A stretch of 64,000 bases of DNA from Streptomyces flavotricini (GCF_020639365.1 NZ_JAINUL010000001.1:998458-1062457), one strand, 5' to 3'; numbered from the stretch's first letter, positions 16,852-26,208 are shown. Numbers and translations are program-made. Notes: a model not told the origin generated them from the letters alone.

Positions 16852-16898
16852 AGGCGATGAACTCTCCTCGCTCGTATGGCCGTTGACGGCTCCAAGTC

Positions 16899-16957
16899 TT
16901 GACGCCGGTGGGTGCCGGGAGCACAGTGGCCACCGGCGCCGCTTGAGAGCGCTCTCA
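16899..16957 (+). promoter_or_regulatory. GH16-GH64 promoter with LacI-type operator
   Basis: A -35 TTGACG (16899-16904) and a weak -10 CACAGT (16922-16927) at 17-nt spacing precede TGAGAGCGCTCTCA (16944-16957), a perfect 14-bp palindrome. The same 14 bases recur before the ABC transporter gene. They differ by two symmetric positions from TGGGAGCGCTCCCA, the known site of CebR/CelR-type repressors. The operator overlaps the expected transcript start. Confidence 0.75.
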
Positions 16958-16995
16958 TCCAGTGCGCCGCCTCCCCCCGAAGAGAGGGCACACCC

Positions 16996-18417
16996 ATGCG
17001 TCTTCCCACCGGCAGAAAGCGGCCGTCCTTCCGGCGCGCCGTCATCGCCGCGTTCGGCACGATGGCCGTGGCCGCCGCGGCCGCCGCCGTGGTCACCCTG
17101 CCCGCCAGCGCCGTCGCTCCCCCGGCCCCGGCGGGCTGGTCCCAGGTGTTCCTGGACGATTTCGACGGGGCCGCCGGCTCCGGTGTGAACACCGCCGACT
17201 GGCAGTACACCACCGGCACCAGCTACCCGGGCGGCCCCGCCAACTTCGGTACGGGCGAGGTCGAGACGATGACCGCGAGCACCGCGAACGTCGCCCTCGA
17301 CGGCGCCGGGAACCTGCGGATCACCCCGCGCCGGGACGCCGCCGGCAACTGGACCTCCGGCCGCGTCGAGACCCGCCGCTCCGACTTCCAGCCCCCGGCG
17401 GGCGGCAAGCTGCGCACCGAGGCACGGATCCAGATGCCGAACGTCACCGGTGCGGCGGCGAAGGGCTACTGGCCGGCGTTCTGGATGCTCGGCGCTCCCT
17501 ACCGCGGCAACTGGTGGAACTGGCCGGGCATCGGCGAGATCGACATCATGGAGAACGTCCAGGGCATCAACAACGAGTGGGCCACGGTGCACTGCGGCAC
17601 GAGCCCGGGCGGCCCCTGCAACGAGACCTCCGGCATCGGCGGCCAGCGCGTCTGCACCGGCACCACCTGCCAGGCCGGCTTCCACACGTACGCGGTGGAG
17701 TGGGACCGGTCCACGGCCGTCGAAGAGATGCGCTTCTACCTCGACGGGGTCAACTTCCACACCGTCCGCGCGCATCAGGTGGACGCCGCCACCTGGGCCA
17801 ACGCCACCAACCACGGCTACTTCATCATCCTGAACGTCGCCATGGGCGGCGGCTTCCCGGACGCCTTCGGCGGCGGACCCGACGCGGGCACCCAGCCCGG
17901 CTACCCGATGGTCGTCGACTACGTGTCCGTACTCCGCTCGACGGGCGGCACGACCCCGCCGACCACACCCCCGACGACCCCGCCCACCACCCCGCCGTCC
18001 GGCAACCGCGACGCGTACCGCGCCATCGAGGCCGAGTCGTACGACGGCCAGGCCGGGCTGGGGACGGAGACCACCACGGACAGCGGCGGCGGCCGGAACC
18101 TGAGTGCGATCGCGGGCGGCGACTGGGCCCTGTACAAGGGGGTGAACTTCGGCTCGACCCCGGCGACGCAGTTCTACGGGCGGGTCGCGAGCGGGGCGGC
18201 CGGAGGGGTCAGCGGACTGGTCGAGGTCCGGCTGGACAGCCGTACGAACCCGCCGATCGGCAGCTTCTCCGTCGCCGGCACCGGCGGCTGGCAGAGCTGG
18301 CGGACCGTCCCGGCGAACATCGCCCCCGCCACCGGCACGCACGACGTCTACCTGACCTTCACCAGCGGACAGGGCGCCGACTACGTCAACGTGAACTGGT
18401 TCGACTTCGGCCATTGA
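16996..18417 (+). CDS. Secreted GH16 endo-beta-1,3-glucanase with CBM6
   Basis: A 473-residue secreted glucanase. The signal peptide ends near ASAVA at about residue 41. The GH16 jelly-roll (about 45-315) carries the catalytic motif EIDIMEN with nucleophile Glu181, Asp183 and acid/base Glu186, the form typical of laminarinases. A Thr/Pro linker (TTPPTTPP repeats, about 318-335) joins a C-terminal CBM6 domain (about 340-473; YRAIEAESYDGQAG, DWALYKGVNFG, FYGRVASGA, VNVNWFDFG) that should bind beta-glucan. It is the first gene of an operon with the GH64 gene 28 bp downstream, and sits behind the 14-bp LacI operator. The start is the first ATG after the operator that leads directly into a signal peptide. 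Confidence 0.9.
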   Translation: MRLPTGRKRPSFRRAVIAAFGTMAVAAAAAAVVTLPASAVAPPAPAGWSQVFLDDFDGAAGSGVNTADWQYTTGTSYPGGPANFGTGEVETMTASTANVALDGAGNLRITPRRDAAGNWTSGRVETRRSDFQPPAGGKLRTEARIQMPNVTGAAAKGYWPAFWMLGAPYRGNWWNWPGIGEIDIMENVQGINNEWATVHCGTSPGGPCNETSGIGGQRVCTGTTCQAGFHTYAVEWDRSTAVEEMRFYLDGVNFHTVRAHQVDAATWANATNHGYFIILNVAMGGGFPDAFGGGPDAGTQPGYPMVVDYVSVLRSTGGTTPPTTPPTTPPTTPPSGNRDAYRAIEAESYDGQAGLGTETTTDSGGGRNLSAIAGGDWALYKGVNFGSTPATQFYGRVASGAAGGVSGLVEVRLDSRTNPPIGSFSVAGTGGWQSWRTVPANIAPATGTHDVYLTFTSGQGADYVNVNWFDFGH

Positions 18418-18445
18418 CCGGATCGAGCGGACCGAGGAGACGCTC

Positions 18446-19666
18446 ATGAACACACGCCCACCGCTGCCCCTGCCGGTACTGGCCCTCCTCATCGCCCTGT
18501 TGGGGTTCGTCCTGCCGGCCCCGACCCCGGCCCGCGCCGCCGCGCACCACGCGCGGGCCGGGGCCGGGAGCTTCCCGATCACCTTCCAGAACAACACCCG
18601 CGGCGCGTACCCCGATGCGCGGGTCTTCATCACCGTGCTCGGGCAGGTGACCCCCGGCCAGTGGTCGTACATGAAGCCCGACGGCTCCATGGCCCACATC
18701 AACCACCTCGACGCCACCGCGCCCGGCCACCTCGTCAAGAGGGGCGCCAACTACCCCAACATGTCCTTCACACTGGCCCAGGCCGGCGGGACGGTGCCCT
18801 CACCGGCATCGATCCGCGGGGGCCGGATCTACGTCTCCCTCGGCTCGCCCCTCTACCTCCCGGTCTCCCCCGACGACCAGGGCTGGGGCGGCCCGGACCT
18901 GCGCAACCCCGACGACCCGAACAGCGACGTGTACTACGACTGGTACGAGTACACCTACGTGCAGGGCCAGGTCGCGTTCGGCGGGAACACCACCCAGGTC
19001 GACCAGTTCGGCTTCCCGATGACCTCGCGGCTGCGCCAGGCCTCCAGCGGATACGACACCACCCGGGGGATCACCCGGACCCGCGCCGAGGTCATGCAGC
19101 AGTACGCGGCCTCCGTCGGGGCGGCCTTCAAGCCGCTGCAGAACGGCTACCGCATCGTGGCCCCGCGCTCCTCGAACCTGTTCCTCGCCGGCGGGTCGCA
19201 GCAGAACCACCTCACCGCCGCCATCGACCAGGCCTGGTCCTACTACACCGCCCGTCCGTTCACCCTGACCCGGCTCGGCGAGACCTTCTCGGGGCGGGTC
19301 TCGGGCTCCACGCTGACCTTCACCAAGAACGGAGTAGGTCCCTTCACCCTCCGCAAACCCACCTCGCCCGACGTCATGGCCTGCGCGGGAGCGCTGGCCT
19401 CCGGCAACGACACCGAGAAGCAGCTCGGTGCGGAGTTCTGCGCCGCGTTCAACAGGGGCGTCGCCCTCGACACCACCGCCTGGTACACCCCGGCCGCGTA
19501 CTACGCCGGGGCGGCGAAGAACGACTACGCGGGCTTCTTCCACACCGTCGCCCTGGGCCGGCGGGCCTACGGCTTCCCCTACGACGACGTGGGCGACCAG
19601 TCCTCGGTCCAGATCCTCGGCAACGCCGAGCCGCCGACCGGGCTGACCCTCGGCATCGGCTGGTGA
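18446..19666 (+). CDS. Secreted GH64 endo-beta-1,3-glucanase (thaumatin-like fold)
   Basis: A 406-residue secreted enzyme of family GH64, whose known members release laminaripentaose from beta-1,3-glucan. The signal peptide ends near ARAAA at about residue 33. The mature protein starts with FPITFQNNTRGAYPDARVFITVLG, the thaumatin-like N-terminal lobe; the catalytic acids are expected in YYDWYEYTY and TTQVDQFGFPM (about residues 165-190). Cysteine pairs lie near CAGALASG and EFCAAFN. It has AGGAG 8 nt before the ATG and follows GH16 by 28 bp, so the two glucanases should be made together: GH16 cuts internally and GH64 releases oligomers for uptake by the downstream transporter. Confidence 0.9.
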   Translation: MNTRPPLPLPVLALLIALLGFVLPAPTPARAAAHHARAGAGSFPITFQNNTRGAYPDARVFITVLGQVTPGQWSYMKPDGSMAHINHLDATAPGHLVKRGANYPNMSFTLAQAGGTVPSPASIRGGRIYVSLGSPLYLPVSPDDQGWGGPDLRNPDDPNSDVYYDWYEYTYVQGQVAFGGNTTQVDQFGFPMTSRLRQASSGYDTTRGITRTRAEVMQQYAASVGAAFKPLQNGYRIVAPRSSNLFLAGGSQQNHLTAAIDQAWSYYTARPFTLTRLGETFSGRVSGSTLTFTKNGVGPFTLRKPTSPDVMACAGALASGNDTEKQLGAEFCAAFNRGVALDTTAWYTPAAYYAGAAKNDYAGFFHTVALGRRAYGFPYDDVGDQSSVQILGNAEPPTGLTLGIGW

Positions 19667-19678
19667 CCGCCGCCCGTT

Positions 19679-19706
19679 CGCCGGGAGCGCTCTCAGGCTC
19701 CCGGCG
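19679..19706 (+). terminator. Hairpin terminator that also contains a degenerate operator
   Basis: CGCCGGGAGC (19679-19688) pairs perfectly with GCTCCCGGCG (19697-19706). Within it CGGGAGCGCTCTCA (19682-19695) matches 12 of 14 positions of the glucan operator, so it may also serve for autoregulation of the LacI gene at 19767. Confidence 0.55.
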
Positions 19707-19766
19707 GTACGGGTTACCCTGCTGTCCGCCGCGCCAACGGCCCCCGGACCCGCAGGAGGAGCGCCC

Positions 19767-20825
19767 GTGCCCGAACAGCCCGTGCCCGAACAGCTTCCAG
19801 GTCACCGCCCCACGCTGGAGGCCGTGGCGGAGCGCGCCGGAGTGTCCCGGGCGACCGCGTCCCGCGTGGTCAACGGCGGGGACGGCGTCCGCGCGCATCT
19901 GGTGGAGAAGGTCCGCGAGGCCGTGCAGGAGCTCGGGTACGTGCCGAATCCGGCGGCCCGCACACTGGTCACGCGGCGCACCGGGGCCGTCGCCGTGATC
20001 ATCGCGGAGCCGGAGATCCGGATCTTCTCGGACCCCTTCTTCTCCCGCCAGATCCGCGGCATCAGCAAGGAACTCACCGCGCACGACACGCAGTTGGTCC
20101 TGCTGCTGGTGGAGGACCGGGGGGACTACGACCGCATCGAGCGCTACCTGGCCGGCGGCCACGTCGACGGGGCGCTCGCCTTCTCCCTGCACACCGACGA
20201 CCCGCTGCCCGCGATCACCCGCCGCGTCGGGATGCCCACGGTGTACGGCGGCCGGCCGGGCTGGGCCCCGGTGTCCGGGGGGCACGGCGGGGTCGCGTAC
20301 GTGGACGCGGACAACCGCGGAGGAGCCCGCGAGGCCGTACGGCACCTGCTGGACCAGGGCCGGCGGCGGATCGCGCACATCGCCGGTCCGCTGGACCAGA
20401 CCTCGGCGGTGGACCGGCTCGACGGGTACCGGGACGTACTGCTCGACGCCGATCCCGCGCTGATCGCGGAGGGGGACTTCACGGCGGCGGGCGGGGCCGA
20501 GGCGATGGCCGGGCTGCTGGAGCGCTGCCCGGACCTCGACGCGGTGTTCGCCGCGAACGACCTGATGGCGACGGGCGCCCTGCGGGTGCTGCGGGAGCGC
20601 GGGCTGGCCGTCCCCGGGGACGTGGCCCTGGTCGGCTTCGACGATGCCGAGCTGGTGGCGGAGAGCGCCGATCCGCCGCTGACGACCGTGCGCCAGGACA
20701 TCGAGGGCATGGCGCGCCTGATGGCGCAGCTGCTGCTGCGCACCCTGGACAAGGCGCAGGGTGACCGGGCCGTGCCCGCCTCCGTGGTCACCCCGACGGC
20801 GCTGGTGCGGCGCGCGTCCACCTGA
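19767..20825 (+). CDS. LacI-family regulator of the beta-glucan locus
   Basis: A 352-residue repressor. The N-terminal helix-turn-helix is typical (TLEAVAERAGVSRATASRVVNGG, about residues 15-40), with the hinge YVPNPAARTL. The rest is a periplasmic-binding-protein-like sensor (VFAANDLMATGALRVLRERG, DVALVGFDDAE) expected to bind a beta-1,3-gluco-oligosaccharide such as laminaribiose. The 14-bp palindrome TGAGAGCGCTCTCA before the GH16 and binding-protein genes is the obvious target. The GTG at 19767 has AGGAGGAG 6 nt upstream; a second GTG 15 nt later lies in a short direct repeat and is less well placed. Confidence 0.88.
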   Translation: MPEQPVPEQLPGHRPTLEAVAERAGVSRATASRVVNGGDGVRAHLVEKVREAVQELGYVPNPAARTLVTRRTGAVAVIIAEPEIRIFSDPFFSRQIRGISKELTAHDTQLVLLLVEDRGDYDRIERYLAGGHVDGALAFSLHTDDPLPAITRRVGMPTVYGGRPGWAPVSGGHGGVAYVDADNRGGAREAVRHLLDQGRRRIAHIAGPLDQTSAVDRLDGYRDVLLDADPALIAEGDFTAAGGAEAMAGLLERCPDLDAVFAANDLMATGALRVLRERGLAVPGDVALVGFDDAELVAESADPPLTTVRQDIEGMARLMAQLLLRTLDKAQGDRAVPASVVTPTALVRRAST

Positions 20826-20933
20826 CGCGGCCGGGGGACGGGGGCGGAGCGACGGCCGATCGGCAGGAACGGCCTGAACTCGTCGCACCGCACGGGTGAT
20901 TGTGGACGAATGGCTCCGTTGTGGCTACGACTC

Positions 20934-20989
20934 TTGACGGCGCCGGGGCTGTGGGTGCACGCTCCAGTCGCGCTCTGAGAGCGCTCTCA
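20934..20989 (+). promoter_or_regulatory. ABC-transporter promoter with LacI-type operator
   Basis: A -35 TTGACG (20934-20939) and a -10-like CACGCT (20958-20963) precede TGAGAGCGCTCTCA (20976-20989), identical to the GH16 operator. The operator begins 12 nt after the -10, so it covers the start of the transcript. The 222-bp gap 20826-21047 holds nothing else recognisable. Confidence 0.75.
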
Positions 20990-21047
20990 AGGCTGGCTCG
21001 CTCCCACCCCCGCACCCTGCCCGTCCAGGCCAAGGAGGCCCCGCCCC

Positions 21048-22352
21048 ATGTCGATCCCCCGAACCGCCGGAAGAACCGCGGTCCGTCTCGGCGCCGTCGC
21101 GCTCACCGGAGTGCTCCTGGCCGCCTGCGGATCCGGGTCGGGTGGCGGCTCCTCCGACGCCGCAGGCGGAGACATCACGCTCACCGTCGACCTGTTCGGC
21201 GCGTTCGGCTACCAGGAGTCCGGCCTCTACGCCGAGTACGAGCGGCTCCACCCCGGCATCAAGATCAAGCAGACCGACACCGAGGACGAGCAGGACTACT
21301 GGAAGTCCCTCCAGACCCGCCTCGCGGGCGGCGGCGGCCTGGCCGACGTCCAGGGCATCGAGGTCGGCCGCATCGCCTCGGTGGCCCAGCAGCAGTCCGG
21401 CAAGTTCGTGGACCTGAACCAGTACGGGGCCGGAGCGCTCAAGGAGGAGTTCGCCCCGGCCAAGTGGTCCGCCGCGACGACCAAGGACGGCAAGGTGATG
21501 GGCCTCGGCACCGATGTCGGGCCCGAGGCCATGTGCTACCGCAGCGACCTGTTCCAGGCCGCCGGACTGCCCACCGACCGCACCGAACTGGCCAAACGGT
21601 GGGCGACGTGGGACGGATACCTCGAACTGGGCCGCCAGTACAAGGCGAAGGCGCCCGCGGGCAGCGCCTGGCTCGACAGCGTGGGCAGCCTGAACGCGAT
21701 CATGGTCGGGCAGGCCAAGGAGCGTTATTACGACGCCTCGGGCGCCCTGATCTACGAGAACAGTCCCGCCGTGAAGGCCGCCTGGGACGCGTCGGTCAAG
21801 GCGGCGGGCGAGGGGCTCAGCGCCAAGCTGGACCAGTGGTCGCCGCCGTGGAACCAGGCGTTCTCCTCGGGGTCCTTCGCCACCCTGCCGTGCCCCGCCT
21901 GGATGCTCGGCTACATCAAGGGCCAGGCCGGGGACGCCGCCAAGGGCAAGTGGGACGTCGCGAAGCTGCCCGGCGGCGCGGGCAACTGGGGCGGCTCGTA
22001 CCTGGCGGTCCCGACCGCGGCCGCCCACAAGAAGGAGGCGTACGAGCTGATCAAGTGGCTCACCGCGCCCGAGCAGCAGACCAAGGTCTTCCGCGGGCAG
22101 GGCAACTTCCCGTCCGCCACCAAGTCGATCGGCCAGATCGCCGATGCCAAGGACCCGTACTTCTCGGACGCGCCGATCGGGCAGATCTTCGGTGACGCGG
22201 CCGAGCAGGCCCCCGTCCAGGTGCTCGGCCTGCACGACAAGGACGTCGCCGACCAGATCAACAACGCGCTCAGCGAGGTCGAGCGCAAGGGCACGGCGCC
22301 CGAGACGGCCTGGTCGAACGCGAAGAAGGCCGTCAAGAATGCCCTCGGCTGA
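21048..22352 (+). CDS. Sugar ABC transporter substrate-binding lipoprotein
   Basis: A 434-residue family 1 extracellular solute-binding lipoprotein. The lipobox is LLAACGS with Cys at about residue 27; the mature part has the two-lobe binding fold (ITLTVDLFGAFGYQESGLYAEYE, LADVQGIEVGRIA, MGLGTDVGPEAMCYRSDLF, WGGSYLAVPTAAAHKKEAYELIKWLTAPEQQ). It should capture beta-glucan oligosaccharides released by the GH16 and GH64 enzymes. It heads a four-gene operon (binding protein, two permeases, GH1) behind the LacI operator. AAGGAGG lies 10 nt before the ATG. No ATPase gene is in the operon, as is usual for Streptomyces sugar importers that share MsiK. Confidence 0.9.
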   Translation: MSIPRTAGRTAVRLGAVALTGVLLAACGSGSGGGSSDAAGGDITLTVDLFGAFGYQESGLYAEYERLHPGIKIKQTDTEDEQDYWKSLQTRLAGGGGLADVQGIEVGRIASVAQQQSGKFVDLNQYGAGALKEEFAPAKWSAATTKDGKVMGLGTDVGPEAMCYRSDLFQAAGLPTDRTELAKRWATWDGYLELGRQYKAKAPAGSAWLDSVGSLNAIMVGQAKERYYDASGALIYENSPAVKAAWDASVKAAGEGLSAKLDQWSPPWNQAFSSGSFATLPCPAWMLGYIKGQAGDAAKGKWDVAKLPGGAGNWGGSYLAVPTAAAHKKEAYELIKWLTAPEQQTKVFRGQGNFPSATKSIGQIADAKDPYFSDAPIGQIFGDAAEQAPVQVLGLHDKDVADQINNALSEVERKGTAPETAWSNAKKAVKNALG

Positions 22353-23316
22353 GCCGCTGTCCCCGCAGGCACCGCCGGCGCCCGCGACCGCCCCCAAGCC
22401 GCCGGAGCCACCGTCCCGGCGGCGCGGGCGACCCGCCTCGCTCTCCCCGTACGCCTTCCTCGTCCCCTTCTTCACCCTGTTCGCCGCGTTCGGGATCTTC
22501 CCGCTGCTCTACACCGCGTACGTCTCCCTCTACCGCGCCGAACTCCAGACCCCGGGCGAGCTGGAGTGGCGCGGGCTCGGCAACTACACGGCGCTCTTCA
22601 CCGATCCGTTCTTCTGGACCGCGCTGCGCAACACCTTCACCATCGGCGTGCTGTCCACCGTGCCCCAGCTGCTGATGGCCCTGGGCCTGGCCCACGTCCT
22701 CAACTACCGGCTGCGCGCCCGTACCTTCTTCCGCACCGCGCTGCTGCTGCCGTACGCGACCTCGGTCGCCGCCGCCTCGCTGATCTTCGCGCAGCTCTTC
22801 GGGCACGATTTCGGTCTGATCAACCGCCTGTTGGACCTGGTGGGCATCCACCCCGTCGACTGGCAGAACGGTACGGCGGCCTCGCAGGTCGCCGTCTCCA
22901 CCATCGTCGTCTGGCGCTGGACCGGCTACAACGCGCTGATCTACCTGGCCGGCATGCAGACGATCCCGGCCGAGCTGTACGAGGCGGCCGAGGTCGACGG
23001 CGCCTCGCGGTGGCGGCAGTTCCTCCACGTGACCCTGCCCGGGCTGCGCCCCACGATCGTCTTCACCTCGATCGTCTCGACGATCGGGGCGACGCAGCTG
23101 TTCGGCGAACCGCTCCTGTTCGAGGGGTCGGTGTCCGGCGGCATCTCGCACCAGTACCAGACCCTCGGGCTCTACCTGTACGAGCAGGGCTGGGGCTTCT
23201 TCCACCTGGGCCGCGCGGCGGCCATCGCCTGGGTGATGTTCCTGCTGATCGTGGTGCTGGTCGGGGCCAACGCCTGGGCCGCGCGCCGCCGTTCCCGTAA
23301 GGAGGCCGGCCGATGA
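22339..23316 (+). CDS. Sugar ABC transporter permease (MalF type)
   Basis: A 325-residue membrane protein with a Pro-rich cytoplasmic N-terminus (about 1-35) and six transmembrane segments. The permease signature that contacts the ATPase is EAAEVDGASRWRQFLHVTLPGLRP. It pairs with the next permease to form the channel of the importer. The ATG at 22339 overlaps the end of the binding-protein gene by 14 bp, implying translational coupling. Confidence 0.88.
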   Translation: MPSAEPLSPQAPPAPATAPKPPEPPSRRRGRPASLSPYAFLVPFFTLFAAFGIFPLLYTAYVSLYRAELQTPGELEWRGLGNYTALFTDPFFWTALRNTFTIGVLSTVPQLLMALGLAHVLNYRLRARTFFRTALLLPYATSVAAASLIFAQLFGHDFGLINRLLDLVGIHPVDWQNGTAASQVAVSTIVVWRWTGYNALIYLAGMQTIPAELYEAAEVDGASRWRQFLHVTLPGLRPTIVFTSIVSTIGATQLFGEPLLFEGSVSGGISHQYQTLGLYLYEQGWGFFHLGRAAAIAWVMFLLIVVLVGANAWAARRRSRKEAGR

Positions 23317-24146
23317 CCGCGAACGTCTCCGCCCGGCGTGGCGGCAGGCTCACCTACGCCGTCCTGATCTGCGCGGTGCTGGTCTCGGCCTTCCCGCTGT
23401 ACTGGACCCTCGTCGCCGCGAGCCGCTCCAATGCCGAACTGGCCCGCCCCCTGCCGGCCCTGCTGCCCGGTCCGCGCCTCCTGGACAACCTCAGCTCGGT
23501 CCTGGACGAGGCGGCGATCGGCAAGGCGCTGCTCAACTCGCTCATCGTGTCGGGGGCGATCACCGTCGGCACGGTGCTGTGCTCCACGCTGGCCGGGTTC
23601 GCCTTCGCCAAACTCCGTTTCCGCGGCCGCGGGGCGCTGCTCGGCGCCGTCGTCGCCTCGATGATGATCCCGCCGCAGCTCGGGGTGATCCCGCTCTTCA
23701 TGCTGATCGTCGAACTGCACTGGGTGAACCAGCTGCAGGCCGTCATCCTGCCCGGACTCGTCTCGGCCTTCGGGGTGTTCTTCATGCGGCAGTTCCTGGT
23801 GCAGTCGCTGCCCGACGAGCTGATCGAGGCCGCCCGGGTGGACGGCGCCTCGCACGCCCGGATCTTCTGGTCGATCGTCGTGCCGATCGCCCGCCCGGCC
23901 ATGGCCGTCCTGGGGCTGCTGACCTTCATGACCGCCTGGAACGACTTCTTCTGGCCGGTCGTCGCACTGTCCTCGCAGGAGCCGACGGTCCAGGTCGCGC
24001 TGCGCCAGCTGGGCGGCGGCTACGTCCACGACCAGTCCGTGATCATGGCGGGCACCCTGCTCGGCACCCTGCCCGTGCTGCTGGTCTTCGGACTGCTCGG
24101 CCGCCAGATCGTCGGCGGCATCATGCAGGGCGCGGTGAAGGGCTGA
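23313..24146 (+). CDS. Sugar ABC transporter permease (MalG type)
   Basis: A 277-residue inner-membrane permease with six transmembrane segments. The ATPase-contact loop is EAARVDGASHARIFWSIVVPIARP, and the C-terminal GGIMQGAVKG is typical for MalG-type subunits. Its ATG overlaps the stop of the first permease (ATGA), so the two subunits should be made in equal amounts. Confidence 0.9.
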   Translation: MTANVSARRGGRLTYAVLICAVLVSAFPLYWTLVAASRSNAELARPLPALLPGPRLLDNLSSVLDEAAIGKALLNSLIVSGAITVGTVLCSTLAGFAFAKLRFRGRGALLGAVVASMMIPPQLGVIPLFMLIVELHWVNQLQAVILPGLVSAFGVFFMRQFLVQSLPDELIEAARVDGASHARIFWSIVVPIARPAMAVLGLLTFMTAWNDFFWPVVALSSQEPTVQVALRQLGGGYVHDQSVIMAGTLLGTLPVLLVFGLLGRQIVGGIMQGAVKG

Positions 24147-24191
24147 CGCAGCAGCCCCCCGGCCCTCCCCTCATCCCTTTGGAGCCTTTCC

Positions 24192-25610
24192 ATGACCACG
24201 CTCGACGCGTCCGCCTCCACGAGGACGGGGCTCGCCTTCCCGGCCGGTTTCCGCTGGGGCACGGCCACCGCCGCCTACCAGATCGAGGGCGCGGCCGCCC
24301 TGCACGGCCGGACGCCCTCCATCTGGGACACCTTCAGCCACACCCCCGGCAAGGTCCTCCACGGCGACACGGGGGACACGGCGGCCGACCACTACCACCG
24401 CACGGCCGAGGACGTGGCCCTGCTCCGGGGCCTCGGCGTGAGCGACTACCGCTTCTCGGTGGCCTGGCCGCGGGTCCAGCCCACCGGCCGGGGGCCCGCC
24501 GACCGGCGCGGCCTGGACTTCTACGCCAGGCTCGTCGACGCACTGCTGGCGGCCGGGATCCGGCCGGTGGTCACGCTCTACCACTGGGACCTGCCGCAGG
24601 AGCTCGAGGACCTCGGCGGCTGGCCCGTACGGGAGACCGCCGAGCGGTTCGCCGAGTACGCGGGGCTCGTGGCCGCGGAGCTCGGCGACCGGGTGGCCAG
24701 CTGGACCACCTTCAACGAGCCCTGGTGCTCCGCCTTCCTCGGCTACGCCTGCGGCGTGCACGCCCCGGGGCGCACCGAGCCGGAGGCCGCGCTGCGGGCC
24801 GCGCACCACTTCAACCTGGCGCACGGCCTGGGCACGGCGGCCCTGCGCGCGGTCCTCCCCCCGTCGGCCGAGGTCTCCCTGACCCTGAACCTGCACGCGT
24901 TGCGGCCGCTGACGCGCTCGGAGGCCGACCTGGACGCGGTGCGCCGGATCGACGCGGTGGGCAACAGGATCTTCCTCGATCCGGTCTTCCACGGGCGCCT
25001 GCCGGAGGACCTGGTCGGGGACACCGCCGGGGTGACGGACTGGTCCTTCGTCCGGGACGGCGATCTGGCGGCGGCCGCCCGGCCGATCGACTGGCTGGGC
25101 GTCAACTACTACTCCCCGACGGTGGTCGCGGCCGCCGAGCCCGGATCGGGCACCGCGCCCGCCGGACCCTCGCCGTGGGTGGGTGCCGGGGAGCACGTGC
25201 GCTTCCTGCCGGCTCCGGGGCCGCGGACGGCCATGGACTGGCCGGTGGACGCGGACGGTCTGCACGAGCTGCTGGTCCGGCTGCGCGACGAACTGCCGGG
25301 CGTGCCGCTGCTGATCACGGAGAACGGCGCGGCGTACGCGGACTACGCCGACCCGGAGGGCGCTGTGCACGATCCGGACCGGATCGGCTACCTGCGCGGC
25401 CACCTGGCCTCGGTGCACCGGGCGATCGAGGACGGGGCGGACGTGCGCGGGTACTTCGTGTGGTCGCTGCTGGACAACTTCGAGTGGGCGTACGGCTACA
25501 GCAAGCGGTTCGGCCTCGTCCACGTGGACTTCGCGACCCAGCGGCGCACGCCGAAGGACAGTGCCCGCTGGTACGCCGACGTCATCGCGCGGGGCGGACT
25601 GCCAGCCTGA
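24192..25610 (+). CDS. GH1 beta-glucosidase
   Basis: A 472-residue cytoplasmic enzyme, without signal peptide, that should hydrolyse imported beta-gluco-oligosaccharides to glucose. The GH1 barrel is complete: [18 protein letters not shown] at the start, acid/base Glu176 (TFNEPW), nucleophile Glu377 (ITENGA) and [24 protein letters not shown] near the end. It is the last gene of the transporter operon, 45 bp after the second permease. The organisation parallels the cebEFG-bglC cellobiose operon of Streptomyces, but the extracellular GH16 and GH64 enzymes point to beta-1,3-glucan. Its 3' end overlaps the convergent HutD gene by 29 bp. Confidence 0.92.
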   Translation: MTTLDASASTRTGLAFPAGFRWGTATAAYQIEGAAALHGRTPSIWDTFSHTPGKVLHGDTGDTAADHYHRTAEDVALLRGLGVSDYRFSVAWPRVQPTGRGPADRRGLDFYARLVDALLAAGIRPVVTLYHWDLPQELEDLGGWPVRETAERFAEYAGLVAAELGDRVASWTTFNEPWCSAFLGYACGVHAPGRTEPEAALRAAHHFNLAHGLGTAALRAVLPPSAEVSLTLNLHALRPLTRSEADLDAVRRIDAVGNRIFLDPVFHGRLPEDLVGDTAGVTDWSFVRDGDLAAAARPIDWLGVNYYSPTVVAAAEPGSGTAPAGPSPWVGAGEHVRFLPAPGPRTAMDWPVDADGLHELLVRLRDELPGVPLLITENGAAYADYADPEGAVHDPDRIGYLRGHLASVHRAIEDGADVRGYFVWSLLDNFEWAYGYSKRFGLVHVDFATQRRTPKDSARWYADVIARGGLPA

Positions 25611-26208
25611 CCACCGCCGCGTGACCGCGGGTGCGCAGGCCGAAGGCGTTGCCGCCGGTGATCCGGGCCGCGTCGTACGGACCGAGGGCGACGGGCCCGC
25701 CCCGGCCGCCGTGCCCGGCTCCGGCCCCGGTCCGGGCTTCGGCTTCGAGTTCCGCCGCTTCCCTCAGGGCCACGACCAGCAGGGTCTCCCCCGGCTCGGC
25801 GCGGAGCGCGAGTGCGCCCCGTACGACCGCGGTCCGCGCGCGCACCCTGTCCCGGCGGTACATCACGTTGAAGTTCACGACGGGCCCGTCGAGGAGCCTG
25901 CAGTCGGTGGGGACGTCGCCGGGGAAGTCCTGAGGTGCGCAGCGCTCGCCGACGAGGCGGCGGGCGCCGGCCACCGTGAGGTCCATGCCCGCGCCCTCGG
26001 CCAGGGTCAACGTGCGGTCGACCCCGGGAAAGACCGAGAACGGTCCGTCTGCGGCCACCTCCGCGAGGCTGATCCGCCATCCGAAATCGGCCGTCGAGGC
26101 GCCCTCGGGCCAGGCGGCGATCTCGCGGGTCACCCCGCCGCCGTTCTTCCAGGCGACCGCTTCGCGGTCGCTCGCGCGCAGGATCCGGAGCTCGTTGCCG
26201 CCGGCCAT
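25582..26208 (-). CDS. HutD-family cupin protein
   Basis: A 208-residue protein of the HutD/Ves family: [27 protein letters not shown] at the N-terminus and [26 protein letters not shown] are strongly conserved, and [25 protein letters not shown] matches the second half. HutD proteins are bicupins tied to histidine use or cold stress in other bacteria; here no hut gene is nearby, so the role is unknown. The ATG at 26208 follows a weak ribosome binding site GGAAGG. The gene is convergent with GH1, and their coding ends overlap by 29 bp. Confidence 0.85.
   Translation of the reverse strand: MAGGNELRILRASDREAVAWKNGGGVTREIAAWPEGASTADFGWRISLAEVAADGPFSVFPGVDRTLTLAEGAGMDLTVAGARRLVGERCAPQDFPGDVPTDCRLLDGPVVNFNVMYRRDRVRARTAVVRGALALRAEPGETLLVVALREAAELEAEARTGAGAGHGGRGGPVALGPYDAARITGGNAFGLRTRGHAAVVRLAVRPAR

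Noticed and set aside
16669..16860. A 63-codon plus-strand frame as a small gene
   Set aside because: It is the decayed tail of a binding-protein relic and runs into a terminator hairpin.
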